A stretch of DNA of 64,000 bases from an uncultured Eubacterium sp. Lineage in GTDB: Bacteria; Bacillota; Clostridia; Oscillospirales; Acutalibacteraceae. Positions 43,056 through 50,497 of the stretch are shown here, piece by piece. The notes below the pieces were generated by a model. It was not told the origin of the DNA. It ran no database searches and saw only the letters and a program-made list of their open reading frames with translations. Made by a program: the position numbers and the translations under genes. Each line of letters begins with the position of its first letter. Within the stretch, counting starts at the first letter, position 1. The stretch lies in NCBI GenBank assembly GCA_900542875.1, contig UQPH01000003.1:1-64000 (forward strand), read 5' to 3'.

Positions 43056-43158
43056 TATAGAAAATATGTGCACTTTGTTGTAAAAAATGTCAAAAAATAA
43101 TATTTCACAAAAAGAGCAAACAAGAAAGCACAAATTTTATAGAAAATGTGCGACATTT
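43056..43158. repeat. Two 21-bp near-direct repeats in the glg/ANTAR intergenic region
   Basis: TATAGAAAATATGTGCACTTT (43056-43076, shown in part as TATAGAAAAT-GTGCAC) and TATAGAAAATGTGCGACATTT (43138-43158, likewise) share most bases and start 82 bp apart between two divergent promoters. The 350-bp gap 42913-43262 otherwise holds only AT-rich sequence and the promoters listed. Confidence 0.4.
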
Positions 43159-43162
43159 CCTA

Positions 43163-43192
43163 TTGCCAGCATAAATGCCTATATGTTATAAT
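43163..43192 (+). promoter_or_regulatory. Promoter of the ANTAR-dap-pur operon
   Basis: TTGCCA (43163-43168) and a perfect TATAAT (43187-43192) are 18 bp apart; the predicted leader is about 65 bases long. Confidence 0.6.
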
Positions 43193-43262
43193 TAAATATG
43201 ATTTTTAATATTTATACTTATATATAGGATTATAAAATCATTTTAATAAACGGAGATACTTT

Positions 43263-43778
43263 ATGAAGAGCATTATAGTTGCTTATCCAAAAAAGAATTC
43301 GGCAATGCACCTTCGTAACGTCCTCGAAAATGACGGCTTATATGTTTCGCATATATGCGCTACCGGAGCGAGCGTTTTGGGAATCGCCGCAGATTTAAGA
43401 AGCGGTGTTATTATAACCGCCGCCGTACTGAGTGATATGAGTGCCGCAGCCATGGCAGAAAGACTGCCGTCTGGCTTTGATGTAATAGCACTTTCGCCAA
43501 ACGGCAGTGAGGACTATATGGGCAACCTCATCACTCTCCCCCTGCCGCTCGACAGAGAGGACTTTTTGAAAACGGCTCATACTCTCGTTGCCACAGAAAC
43601 TTCTTTTACAAACAGAGACGGTGACGACAGACAGATTATCTCCAAAGCAAAGACGATAATTATGAACACACGCCATATGACGGAGATGCAGGCGCACAAA
43701 TACCTGCAAAGCCAAAGTATGAAAAATTCCAAAAAGATGGCGGATATAGCAAAAGAAATACTCGAGCGATTTGACTGA
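43263..43778 (+). CDS. ANTAR-domain RNA-binding regulator with degenerate receiver
   Basis: A 171-residue protein. Residues 1-115 look like a receiver domain (KSIIVAYPKKNSAMHLRNVL, GVIITAAVL, FDVIALSP, LPLPLDREDF), but the strand-3 phosphoacceptor Asp is replaced (GVIITAAVLSDM) and the acidic pair after strand 1 is missing. Residues 118-171 form an ANTAR domain (AKTIIMNTRHMTEMQAHKYL, then MKNSKKMADIAKEIL). ANTAR proteins prevent transcription termination by binding paired RNA hairpins. No histidine kinase lies nearby, and the lost Asp argues against phosphorylation control. GGAGA lies upstream; dapF follows 11 bp later. Confidence 0.85.
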   Translation: MKSIIVAYPKKNSAMHLRNVLENDGLYVSHICATGASVLGIAADLRSGVIITAAVLSDMSAAAMAERLPSGFDVIALSPNGSEDYMGNLITLPLPLDREDFLKTAHTLVATETSFTNRDGDDRQIISKAKTIIMNTRHMTEMQAHKYLQSQSMKNSKKMADIAKEILERFD

Positions 43779-43789
43779 CAGGTGATACT

Positions 43790-44638
43790 ATGAAATTCAT
43801 TAAAATGCACGGAGCCGGAAACGACTACATCTATGTTGACGGTATGAAAGAAACCATACCAAACGAAAGCGAAGCGGCAATCAAACTCTCCGACAGACAT
43901 TTCGGTATAGGCGGCGACGGGCTAATCATCATCAAAAAAGGCACAAACGCCGACTACGAAATGGTTATGTATAACGCAGACGGTTCAAGAGGCGCAATGT
44001 GCGGCAACGGCATAAGATGCGTTGCAAAGTATCTTTATGACCAAAAGTATGTAAATTCAAAACAGTTTACCGTCGAGTCAATGGGAGCAATTAAGCACAT
44101 TACCGTAACCGAAGAGAACGGAGTTGCTACCGGTGCAACCGTCGATATGGGAAAGCCGGTGCTCAAATCAAAGGACATTCCCGTGGTATGTAACAGCGAA
44201 AAGTGCATTAACGAAAAAATCACGCTGGCAAACAGAGAATTTAATATGACCTGCGTATCTATGGGAAATCCTCATGCCGTAATGTTTATCAACGAGCACC
44301 CGATCGACTTTGACTTGGAAAAATACGGAAAAATCGCAGAGAGCGACACCGAGATTTTCCCCGACAGAGTAAATGCGGAATTTGCAAAAGTGATTGACAG
44401 AAGAACAATCGAAATGCGTGTTTTTGAAAGAGGTGCGGGAGAAACTCTCGCCTGCGGAACAGGAACCTGTGCCACAGTAGTTGCAGGTATAATTAACGGT
44501 CTTATTGACAAAAACGAGGAAATCACCGTTCATCTCAGAGGCGGCGATTTGAAGATAAAATGGAGCGGTGACGAAAACGACAGCGTTATTATGACGGGTC
44601 CCGCCGAATACTCATTCACCGGTGAGGTTGAATTATAA
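43790..44638 (+). CDS. dapF: Diaminopimelate epimerase
   Basis: A 282-residue enzyme that turns LL- into meso-diaminopimelate for lysine and peptidoglycan. Both active-site cysteines are visible: GAMCGNGIRCVAKY and LACGTGTCATVVAG. The N-terminus (MKFIKMHGAGNDYIYVDG) is typical. It is followed 48 bp later by dapL, which makes its substrate. AGGTGATA precedes the ATG. Confidence 0.96.
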   Translation: MKFIKMHGAGNDYIYVDGMKETIPNESEAAIKLSDRHFGIGGDGLIIIKKGTNADYEMVMYNADGSRGAMCGNGIRCVAKYLYDQKYVNSKQFTVESMGAIKHITVTEENGVATGATVDMGKPVLKSKDIPVVCNSEKCINEKITLANREFNMTCVSMGNPHAVMFINEHPIDFDLEKYGKIAESDTEIFPDRVNAEFAKVIDRRTIEMRVFERGAGETLACGTGTCATVVAGIINGLIDKNEEITVHLRGGDLKIKWSGDENDSVIMTGPAEYSFTGEVEL

Positions 44639-44686
44639 AGCCGAACGGCTTATAATATATGTAATTTATTGGAGGTATAAAATATT

Positions 44687-45904
44687 ATGAAGATTAATGA
44701 CAATTTCCTCAAGATTGAGTCAAGCTATCTTTTCTCTACCGTTGCAAAAAAGCAAAGAGAATATCAGGCTGCTCATCCCGAGGCAGATGTAATTCGCCTT
44801 TCAATCGGCGATGTTACAAAGCCGCTTGTTCCTGCCGTAATTGACGCTATGCACAAAGCGGTTGACGAGATGGCAAACGAGGAGACATTTAGAGGCTATC
44901 CGCCCGAATACGGATATGATTTTATTCTTGAGGCTATCAGAAAGAACGATTATACCGACAGGGGTATAGATATTGATTTAGACGAGATTTTCCTTTCCGA
45001 CGGTGCTAAAAGCGACTGCGGTAATATCGGAGATATCTTTTCCATAGACAACAAAGTTGCTATTTGCGACCCTGTTTATCCCGTATATATCGATACAAAT
45101 GTAATGGCAGGCAGAAGCGGAAACAAAGATGAAAACAATCTTTGGGACAATATCATCTATATGCCGTGCACCGCAGAAAACAACTTTACACCCGACCTTC
45201 CTAGCGAGGTTCCCGATGTAATTTATCTCTGCTTCCCCAACAACCCGACAGGTATGGTTGCAACAAAGGAGCAACTCAAGAAATGGGTAGACTATGCGCT
45301 TGAGCACAAATCGCTTATTCTCTTTGACTCGGCTTACGAAAGTTTTGTAGTTGATAAGGATATTCCAAAGTCAATTTACGAAATCGAGGGCGCAAAGAAG
45401 TGTGCAATCGAACTCCGTTCATTTTCAAAAACAGCAGGCTTTACCGGTATGAGATGCGGCTACACAGTAGTTCCTAAGGAACTTGTATTTGAGGGTACAT
45501 CTCTCAATCCTCTTTGGGCAAGACGCCAGGCAACAAAATTCAACGGCGTATCCTACATAACTCAGAGAGCGGCAGAAGCCGTTTACTCAGAAGAGGGAAA
45601 GAAACAGATTAAAGAAACTCTTGCTTACTATCAAAAGAATGCAAAGGTTATCTACGAGGGTCTTAAAGACGCAGGCTTTGAGTGCTACGGCGGCGTAAAC
45701 TCTCCTTACATTTGGCTCAGAGTTCCCGCCGGCTACACAAGCTGGGAATTCTTTGACGAACTTCTCGAAAAATGCCAAGTTGTCGGCACACCGGGTTCAG
45801 GCTTCGGCCCCGCAGGTGAGGGCTATTTCAGACTGACCGCATTCGGCAACGCAGACAAGACTGTTGAGGCAGTTGAGAGAATCAAATCAGTTTATAAAAA
45901 GTAA
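44687..45904 (+). CDS. dapL: LL-diaminopimelate aminotransferase
   Basis: A 405-residue PLP enzyme that converts tetrahydrodipicolinate directly to LL-diaminopimelate, bypassing the acyl routes. It has [11 protein letters not shown] at the N-terminus, the [12 protein letters not shown] turn, and the PLP lysine in [25 protein letters not shown] precedes the ATG. Its place after dapF confirms the dapL pathway. purC follows 24 bp later in the same direction. Confidence 0.95.
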   Translation: MKINDNFLKIESSYLFSTVAKKQREYQAAHPEADVIRLSIGDVTKPLVPAVIDAMHKAVDEMANEETFRGYPPEYGYDFILEAIRKNDYTDRGIDIDLDEIFLSDGAKSDCGNIGDIFSIDNKVAICDPVYPVYIDTNVMAGRSGNKDENNLWDNIIYMPCTAENNFTPDLPSEVPDVIYLCFPNNPTGMVATKEQLKKWVDYALEHKSLILFDSAYESFVVDKDIPKSIYEIEGAKKCAIELRSFSKTAGFTGMRCGYTVVPKELVFEGTSLNPLWARRQATKFNGVSYITQRAAEAVYSEEGKKQIKETLAYYQKNAKVIYEGLKDAGFECYGGVNSPYIWLRVPAGYTSWEFFDELLEKCQVVGTPGSGFGPAGEGYFRLTAFGNADKTVEAVERIKSVYKK

Positions 45905-45928
45905 AAATATAATCGGGAGGATTAACTA

Positions 45929-46639
45929 ATGACAAAGACAAAACAACTTTATGAAGGCAAGGCTAAAAAGGTATGGGCAACTGATGATGAAAACATCGTA
46001 ATCGTTGACTACAAAGACGATGCAACTGCTTTCAACGGTATCAAAAAAGGTACTATCGCAGGCAAGGGCGTTGTAAACAACAAGATGAGCAATTATCTTA
46101 TGCAACTCCTTGAAAAGCACGGCGTTCCGACACACTTTGTAAAAGAACTTTCAGACAGAGAAACAGCAGTAAAAAAGGTTACTATCGTACCTCTTGAGGT
46201 TATTATTCGTAACAGAGCGGCAGGCTCTATCTGCAAGAGATTAGGTCTTGAAGAGGGTATGGATTTTGTTTGTCCGTCTATCGAATTTTCATACAAAGAC
46301 GACGAACTCGGCGATCCGCTTATCAACGGCTACCACGCTGTTTCCTGCGGCTTTGCAACAAGAGAAGAAGTTGAGAGAATCAAGGAACTTGCATTCAAGG
46401 TAAACGATGTGCTCAAAGAATATTTCGCTTCTATCGGCGTTGAACTTATCGATTTCAAACTCGAATTCGGCAAAACTGCCGACGGAACCATTGTTCTTGC
46501 TGACGAAATCAGCCCCGACACCTGTCGTTTCTGGGATATCAAGACTCACGAAAAACTCGACAAGGACAGATTCCGTCGTGACCTCGGCGGCGTAGAAGAA
46601 GCATACGAAGAAATGATGAAAAGAGTAGGACTTAACTGA
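45929..46639 (+). CDS. purC: SAICAR synthetase
   Basis: A 236-residue enzyme of purine synthesis that joins CAIR to aspartate using ATP. Markers are [20 protein letters not shown] near the start, [17 protein letters not shown] and [20 protein letters not shown] [21 protein letters not shown] precedes the ATG. The stop overlaps purB's ATG (TGATG), coupling the two steps that follow each other in the pathway. Confidence 0.95.
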   Translation: MTKTKQLYEGKAKKVWATDDENIVIVDYKDDATAFNGIKKGTIAGKGVVNNKMSNYLMQLLEKHGVPTHFVKELSDRETAVKKVTIVPLEVIIRNRAAGSICKRLGLEEGMDFVCPSIEFSYKDDELGDPLINGYHAVSCGFATREEVERIKELAFKVNDVLKEYFASIGVELIDFKLEFGKTADGTIVLADEISPDTCRFWDIKTHEKLDKDRFRRDLGGVEEAYEEMMKRVGLN

Positions 46640-48072
46640 TGGCTTATAACACCTATAACTCACCGTTCAACGCTCGCTATGCCAGCAAGGAAATGCAATA
46701 TATTTATTCTCCCGATTTCAAGTTTAAGACATGGAGAAAGTTATGGATTGCACTTGCAGAGGCAGAGCACGAACTCGGACTTAATGTAACACAGGAGCAA
46801 ATAGACGAACTGAAGGCTCACGCAGAGGATATAAACTACGAGGTTGCAGAAGCATATGAAAAGCAATTTCGTCACGACGTAATGAGCCACGTTCACGCAT
46901 ACGGTGAGCAATGCCCAAAAGCAAAGGGCATTATTCACCTCGGTGCAACTTCATGCTATGTAGGTGACAACACCGATGTAATCACAATGCGTGAGGCACT
47001 CCGACTAGTAAAGAAAAAACTGGTTAATGCTATCGCAAGCGTTGCAAAATTTGCAGACGAGTACAAGGATATGCCTTGCCTCGGATTCACACATTTTCAG
47101 CCTGCACAGCCGACCACGGTAGGCAAGAGAGCATCTCTCTGGCTTATGGATTTGGTTATGGACCTCAACGAGGTTGACCATGTGCTCGACACGCTTATGC
47201 TCCTCGGTTCAAAGGGTACAACCGGCACACAGGCAAGTTTCCTTGAATTGTTTGACGGCGACCACGAAAAGTGCAAGGAACTCGACAGAAAAATTGCAGA
47301 GAAAATGGGCTTTAAGTCCTGCTTCCCTGTAAGCGGACAAACCTATGCAAGAAAACTCGACACCATCGTTTGCAACTGTCTTGCGCTCATTGCTCAAAGT
47401 TGTTGCAAATTTTCAAACGATTTGAGGCTTCTTCAAAATCTTAAAGAAATCGAAGAACCGTTTGAGAAAAAGCAAATCGGCTCTTCTGCCATGGCTTACA
47501 AGCGCAATCCGATGAGAAGCGAGAGAATTGCGTCTCTTTCAAGATATGTTATGATTGATGCGCTCAACCCTGCATGGACAGCCTCGGCACAATGGTTTGA
47601 AAGAACGCTTGACGACAGTGCAAACAAGAGAGTCAGCGTTGCCGAAGCGTTTCTTGCTATCGACGGCATTCTCGATTTATATATCAATGTAACAAGCGGC
47701 TTGGTTGTTTATCCGAAGGTAATCGAATCAAGGCTTATGAGCGAGCTCCCGTTTATGGCTACGGAAAACATTATGATGGACGCCGTAAAGAAAGGCGGAG
47801 ACAGACAGGAACTTCACGAAAAAATCCGTCAGCACTCCATGGCTGCCGGTGCAGTAGTTAAAGTAGAGGGCGGAAAGAACGACCTTGTAGACAGAATTGC
47901 AAACGACTCTGCATTTATGACTACCAAAGAAGAAATTTTGGCTATACTTAAGCCCGAGAATTTCGTCGGCAGAGCACCTGAGCAAACAGCTGATTTCTTA
48001 AACGAAGTAATAAAGCCTATTCTTGACGAAAACAAGGAATTGCTCGGCGTTGATGTTGAAATTAATGTTTAA
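46639..48072 (+). CDS. purB: Adenylosuccinate lyase
   Basis: A 477-residue lyase acting on SAICAR and adenylosuccinate. It shows the fumarase-superfamily signature GSSAMAYKRNPMRSERI, the HLGATSCYVGDNTD region and the THFQPAQPTTVGKRASLW block. Length is normal. It is the last gene of the ANTAR-dapF-dapL-purC-purB run and is followed by a terminator. Confidence 0.95.
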   Translation: MAYNTYNSPFNARYASKEMQYIYSPDFKFKTWRKLWIALAEAEHELGLNVTQEQIDELKAHAEDINYEVAEAYEKQFRHDVMSHVHAYGEQCPKAKGIIHLGATSCYVGDNTDVITMREALRLVKKKLVNAIASVAKFADEYKDMPCLGFTHFQPAQPTTVGKRASLWLMDLVMDLNEVDHVLDTLMLLGSKGTTGTQASFLELFDGDHEKCKELDRKIAEKMGFKSCFPVSGQTYARKLDTIVCNCLALIAQSCCKFSNDLRLLQNLKEIEEPFEKKQIGSSAMAYKRNPMRSERIASLSRYVMIDALNPAWTASAQWFERTLDDSANKRVSVAEAFLAIDGILDLYINVTSGLVVYPKVIESRLMSELPFMATENIMMDAVKKGGDRQELHEKIRQHSMAAGAVVKVEGGKNDLVDRIANDSAFMTTKEEILAILKPENFVGRAPEQTADFLNEVIKPILDENKELLGVDVEINV

Positions 48073-48104
48073 TTAAAACAAAACGCAATAAAATCACAAT
48101 ATTA

Positions 48105-48139
48105 AAAAAGAGTTTCGATACAAAATCGGAACTCTTTTT
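48105..48139. terminator. Bidirectional terminator after purB
   Basis: AAAAAGAGTTTCGAT (48105-48119) pairs with ATCGGAACTCTTTTT (48125-48139), one U-G pair, five-base loop, with A and T runs on both sides. It lies between convergent purB and the HAD gene. Confidence 0.85.
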
Positions 48140-48151
48140 GCTTTATTCAGA

Positions 48152-49009
48152 TTAAATCTTACCTTTTATTATATCCTCGTCGGCTTTGCCGCTCATTATA
48201 TACTCAAGCAAATCGGCAACGCAACCCTTATTACAATGACAAGCCTCATATTTGCATATTTTATGTATCGACGACGGAGCCTGACCCGCACACGCAGGAA
48301 GTCCCACGGTTTGAAGCATATCCCAATCGTTATAGTAATCACCGATGGCGGCTACATGAGATTTTTCAATGCCTAACATATCCGCAAGTTTCATAATGCC
48401 TACTCCCTTATGGGTATCCTTTTGCAGCATTTCAAGGGTAAAAATTGACGACGACATAAAATTAGCGTCGGGATTTTCAAAAGTTGAAATAACTTTATGC
48501 AACTTTTCAAGCGTAATGGGATTTGACCAAAATATTACCTTCATCCAGCCGTAATCGGGAATATCATCTATCGAATTGACATATTCGTGCTCGGCTTTGT
48601 CGAAATGCATGGTGAACTTTGACATAAGACCGCTCTTGACTATATAAACATAATCGTCGAAATAAACGCCGATATCTACGCTCTTAAAAATCTCGTCAAA
48701 TTCCTGACTGATATATCTTACGAATTCTCTGCCATTTTCGCCGATACAACTGCGCCACATCATCTCACGCTTATTATAATCATAAATGCCTGCGCCGTTG
48801 AGTACAATGGCAGGCTGATTTGCAGTTATGCGATTATAATTTCTCTCAAGACTTGACTGCAATCTGCCCGAAGCGAGAGTAAAATTACCGCCCAAATCGG
48901 TAAATTTTTTAATTGCATCGTAATTTTTTTTAGGCAGGCGGCGAAATTTATTATTCAGCGTTCCGTCAATGTCAGACACTACAAGCCAATTTTCAAATGT
49001 TTTATCCAT
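48152..49009 (-). CDS. HAD-superfamily sugar-phosphatase-like hydrolase (Cof type)
   Basis: A 285-residue class IIB HAD phosphatase. Motif I is SDIDGTLN with the nucleophile Asp, motif II lies in LASGR, and motif III/IV in GDYYNDWDML. The cap domain (about residues 85-190) sets the substrate, which cannot be read. I chose ATG 49009 because TAGGAGA lies just before it and outside rluD; a start at 49030 would overlap rluD. It ends with a short acidic/basic tail. Confidence 0.88.
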   Translation of the reverse strand: MDKTFENWLVVSDIDGTLNNKFRRLPKKNYDAIKKFTDLGGNFTLASGRLQSSLERNYNRITANQPAIVLNGAGIYDYNKREMMWRSCIGENGREFVRYISQEFDEIFKSVDIGVYFDDYVYIVKSGLMSKFTMHFDKAEHEYVNSIDDIPDYGWMKVIFWSNPITLEKLHKVISTFENPDANFMSSSIFTLEMLQKDTHKGVGIMKLADMLGIEKSHVAAIGDYYNDWDMLQTVGLPACAGQAPSSIHKICKYEACHCNKGCVADLLEYIMSGKADEDIIKGKI

Positions 49010-49016
49010 ATTTCTC

Positions 49017-49931
49017 CTATTTGTCGTCAAGGTATCTCAAAAAAGCCTTAAAATATTCCGGCAGTTCGCTCTCAAATTCAAGATATTCACCGGTAATCGG
49101 ATGAACAAAGCCTATCTGCTTAGCGTGCAAACACTGTCCGTTCAATCGGGTAATGACCTTTTTCGGCCCGTACACCGCATCTCCCGCTACCGGGTGACCT
49201 ATATACGCTGCATGAACTCTAATCTGATGAGTTCTGCCGGTTTCAAGCGTACACCTTAAATGAGTAAATTCTCCGTAACGCTTAAGCACCTTAAAATGAG
49301 TGACTGCGTTTTTACTGTTTTTCAGCGTGACAGCCATTTTCTTTCTGTCCTTTTGGTCTCTGCCTATGGGTTGATTAACGGTAAATTCGTCATCTTTTAT
49401 ATTGCCGTAAACCACCGTTTCGTATGCTCTGGTAAAGCTGTGCTCCTTAATCTGTTCGGCGAGTCCTGTGTGTGCCTTGTCCGTCTTTGCGACCACTAAA
49501 AGCCCGGAAGTGTCCTTATCTATCCTATGGACAATGCCCGGTCGAATAACTCCGTTAATGCCGCTTAAATTTCCTTTGCAGTGATAAAGCAAAGCATTTA
49601 CAAGCGTTCCGTCAGGATTACCGTTTGCAGGATGAACAACCATACCCTTAGGCTTATTCACCACAAGCAAATAATTATCCTCATATACTATATCAAGCGG
49701 AATATTCTCTGCCTTTGCCTCAAGCGGTTTTGCATCGGGAACGGTTACGACAATCTCATCGCCCGATTTACATTTATAGTTTTTTGATACAATTTTGGAA
49801 TTAACCGTAACTCCGCTCTCATCAATGATTTTCTGAATGGCACTGCGTGACACATCGTCAAGATTATCAACTAAGAATTTATCTATTCTTACTGCATCAC
49901 TATCGCAGGAAAAGCAAAAGGTTTCAGCCAT
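49017..49931 (-). CDS. rluD: RluD-family 23S rRNA pseudouridine synthase
   Basis: A 304-residue enzyme with an N-terminal S4 RNA-binding domain (RIDKFLVDNLDDVSRSAIQK) and the catalytic motif HRIDKDTSGLLVV with its Asp. RTHQIRVH and GDAVYG further confirm the RluA/RluD family. The exact uridine targets cannot be assigned. The start overlaps the end of lspA by eight bases. lspA-rluD pairs are widespread in Firmicutes. Confidence 0.92.
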   Translation of the reverse strand: MAETFCFSCDSDAVRIDKFLVDNLDDVSRSAIQKIIDESGVTVNSKIVSKNYKCKSGDEIVVTVPDAKPLEAKAENIPLDIVYEDNYLLVVNKPKGMVVHPANGNPDGTLVNALLYHCKGNLSGINGVIRPGIVHRIDKDTSGLLVVAKTDKAHTGLAEQIKEHSFTRAYETVVYGNIKDDEFTVNQPIGRDQKDRKKMAVTLKNSKNAVTHFKVLKRYGEFTHLRCTLETGRTHQIRVHAAYIGHPVAGDAVYGPKKVITRLNGQCLHAKQIGFVHPITGEYLEFESELPEYFKAFLRYLDDK

Positions 49932-50421
49932 TTTTCTTCTCCTTTGACTGTTTGGAGTCCCTTATCATATCAAAAACAAGATAAGCAATCAGCGACACGG
50001 CGCCGCATGTAACAGCGCAATCCGCTATATTAAAGACCGCAAAATTAACAAAGGTAGGCTCTATGAAATCAACGACATAGCCGAAGCGGACTCTGTCTAT
50101 CAAATTGCCTATACCGCCTGAAAGAATAACGCCGAGGCTCCAATAAAGCCACAGACTCTTACAGCGATTTGAAAACATATAATAAGCCACTAGCACACAC
50201 GCCGCAACGGTAACGGCGATGAATATCCATCTTGCACCGCTTAGCATAGAAAAAGCCATACCGGTATTTTCGGCATATCGAAATTGAACAAGTCCCGGAA
50301 TGAATTTTGCTATACTCCCGTCTTTCAAAACGGATGAAGCAAGGTATTTTGTTATTTGGTCAAATGCGATTATCAAAACAATCATAATCGCACAGGAAAT
50401 ATGCTTTTTTGTATGCTTCAT
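49924..50421 (-). CDS. lspA: Lipoprotein signal peptidase (signal peptidase II)
   Basis: A 165-residue aspartic protease with four membrane helices that cleaves prolipoprotein signals. Catalytic motifs are NLIDRVRFGYVVDF and FNIADCAVTCG, each with the expected Asp. I chose ATG 50421; a TTG 18 bp upstream lacks a better ribosome site. It lies after ileS, the classic ileS-lspA order. Confidence 0.93.
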   Translation of the reverse strand: MKHTKKHISCAIMIVLIIAFDQITKYLASSVLKDGSIAKFIPGLVQFRYAENTGMAFSMLSGARWIFIAVTVAACVLVAYYMFSNRCKSLWLYWSLGVILSGGIGNLIDRVRFGYVVDFIEPTFVNFAVFNIADCAVTCGAVSLIAYLVFDMIRDSKQSKEKKNG

Positions 50422-50457
50422 AGTAAAAATTCCAAACAATTAAAATTATAAAACACT

Positions 50458-50483
50458 CGGGAACGCCGAGAACGGCGTCCCCG
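50458..50483 (-). terminator. Strong hairpin between ileS and lspA
   Basis: On the minus strand CGGGGACGCCG pairs with CGGCGTTCCCG (arms 50483-50473 and 50468-50458, one G-U pair) around TTCT, followed by AGTGTTTTATAATTTT. It starts 15 bp after the ileS stop and may reduce read-through into lspA. Confidence 0.6.
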
Positions 50484-50497
50484 AAAAAATAAATATT

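Noticed and set aside
45905..45928. Purine riboswitch ahead of purC
   Set aside because: Only 24 bp separate dapL and purC, which leaves no room for an aptamer.
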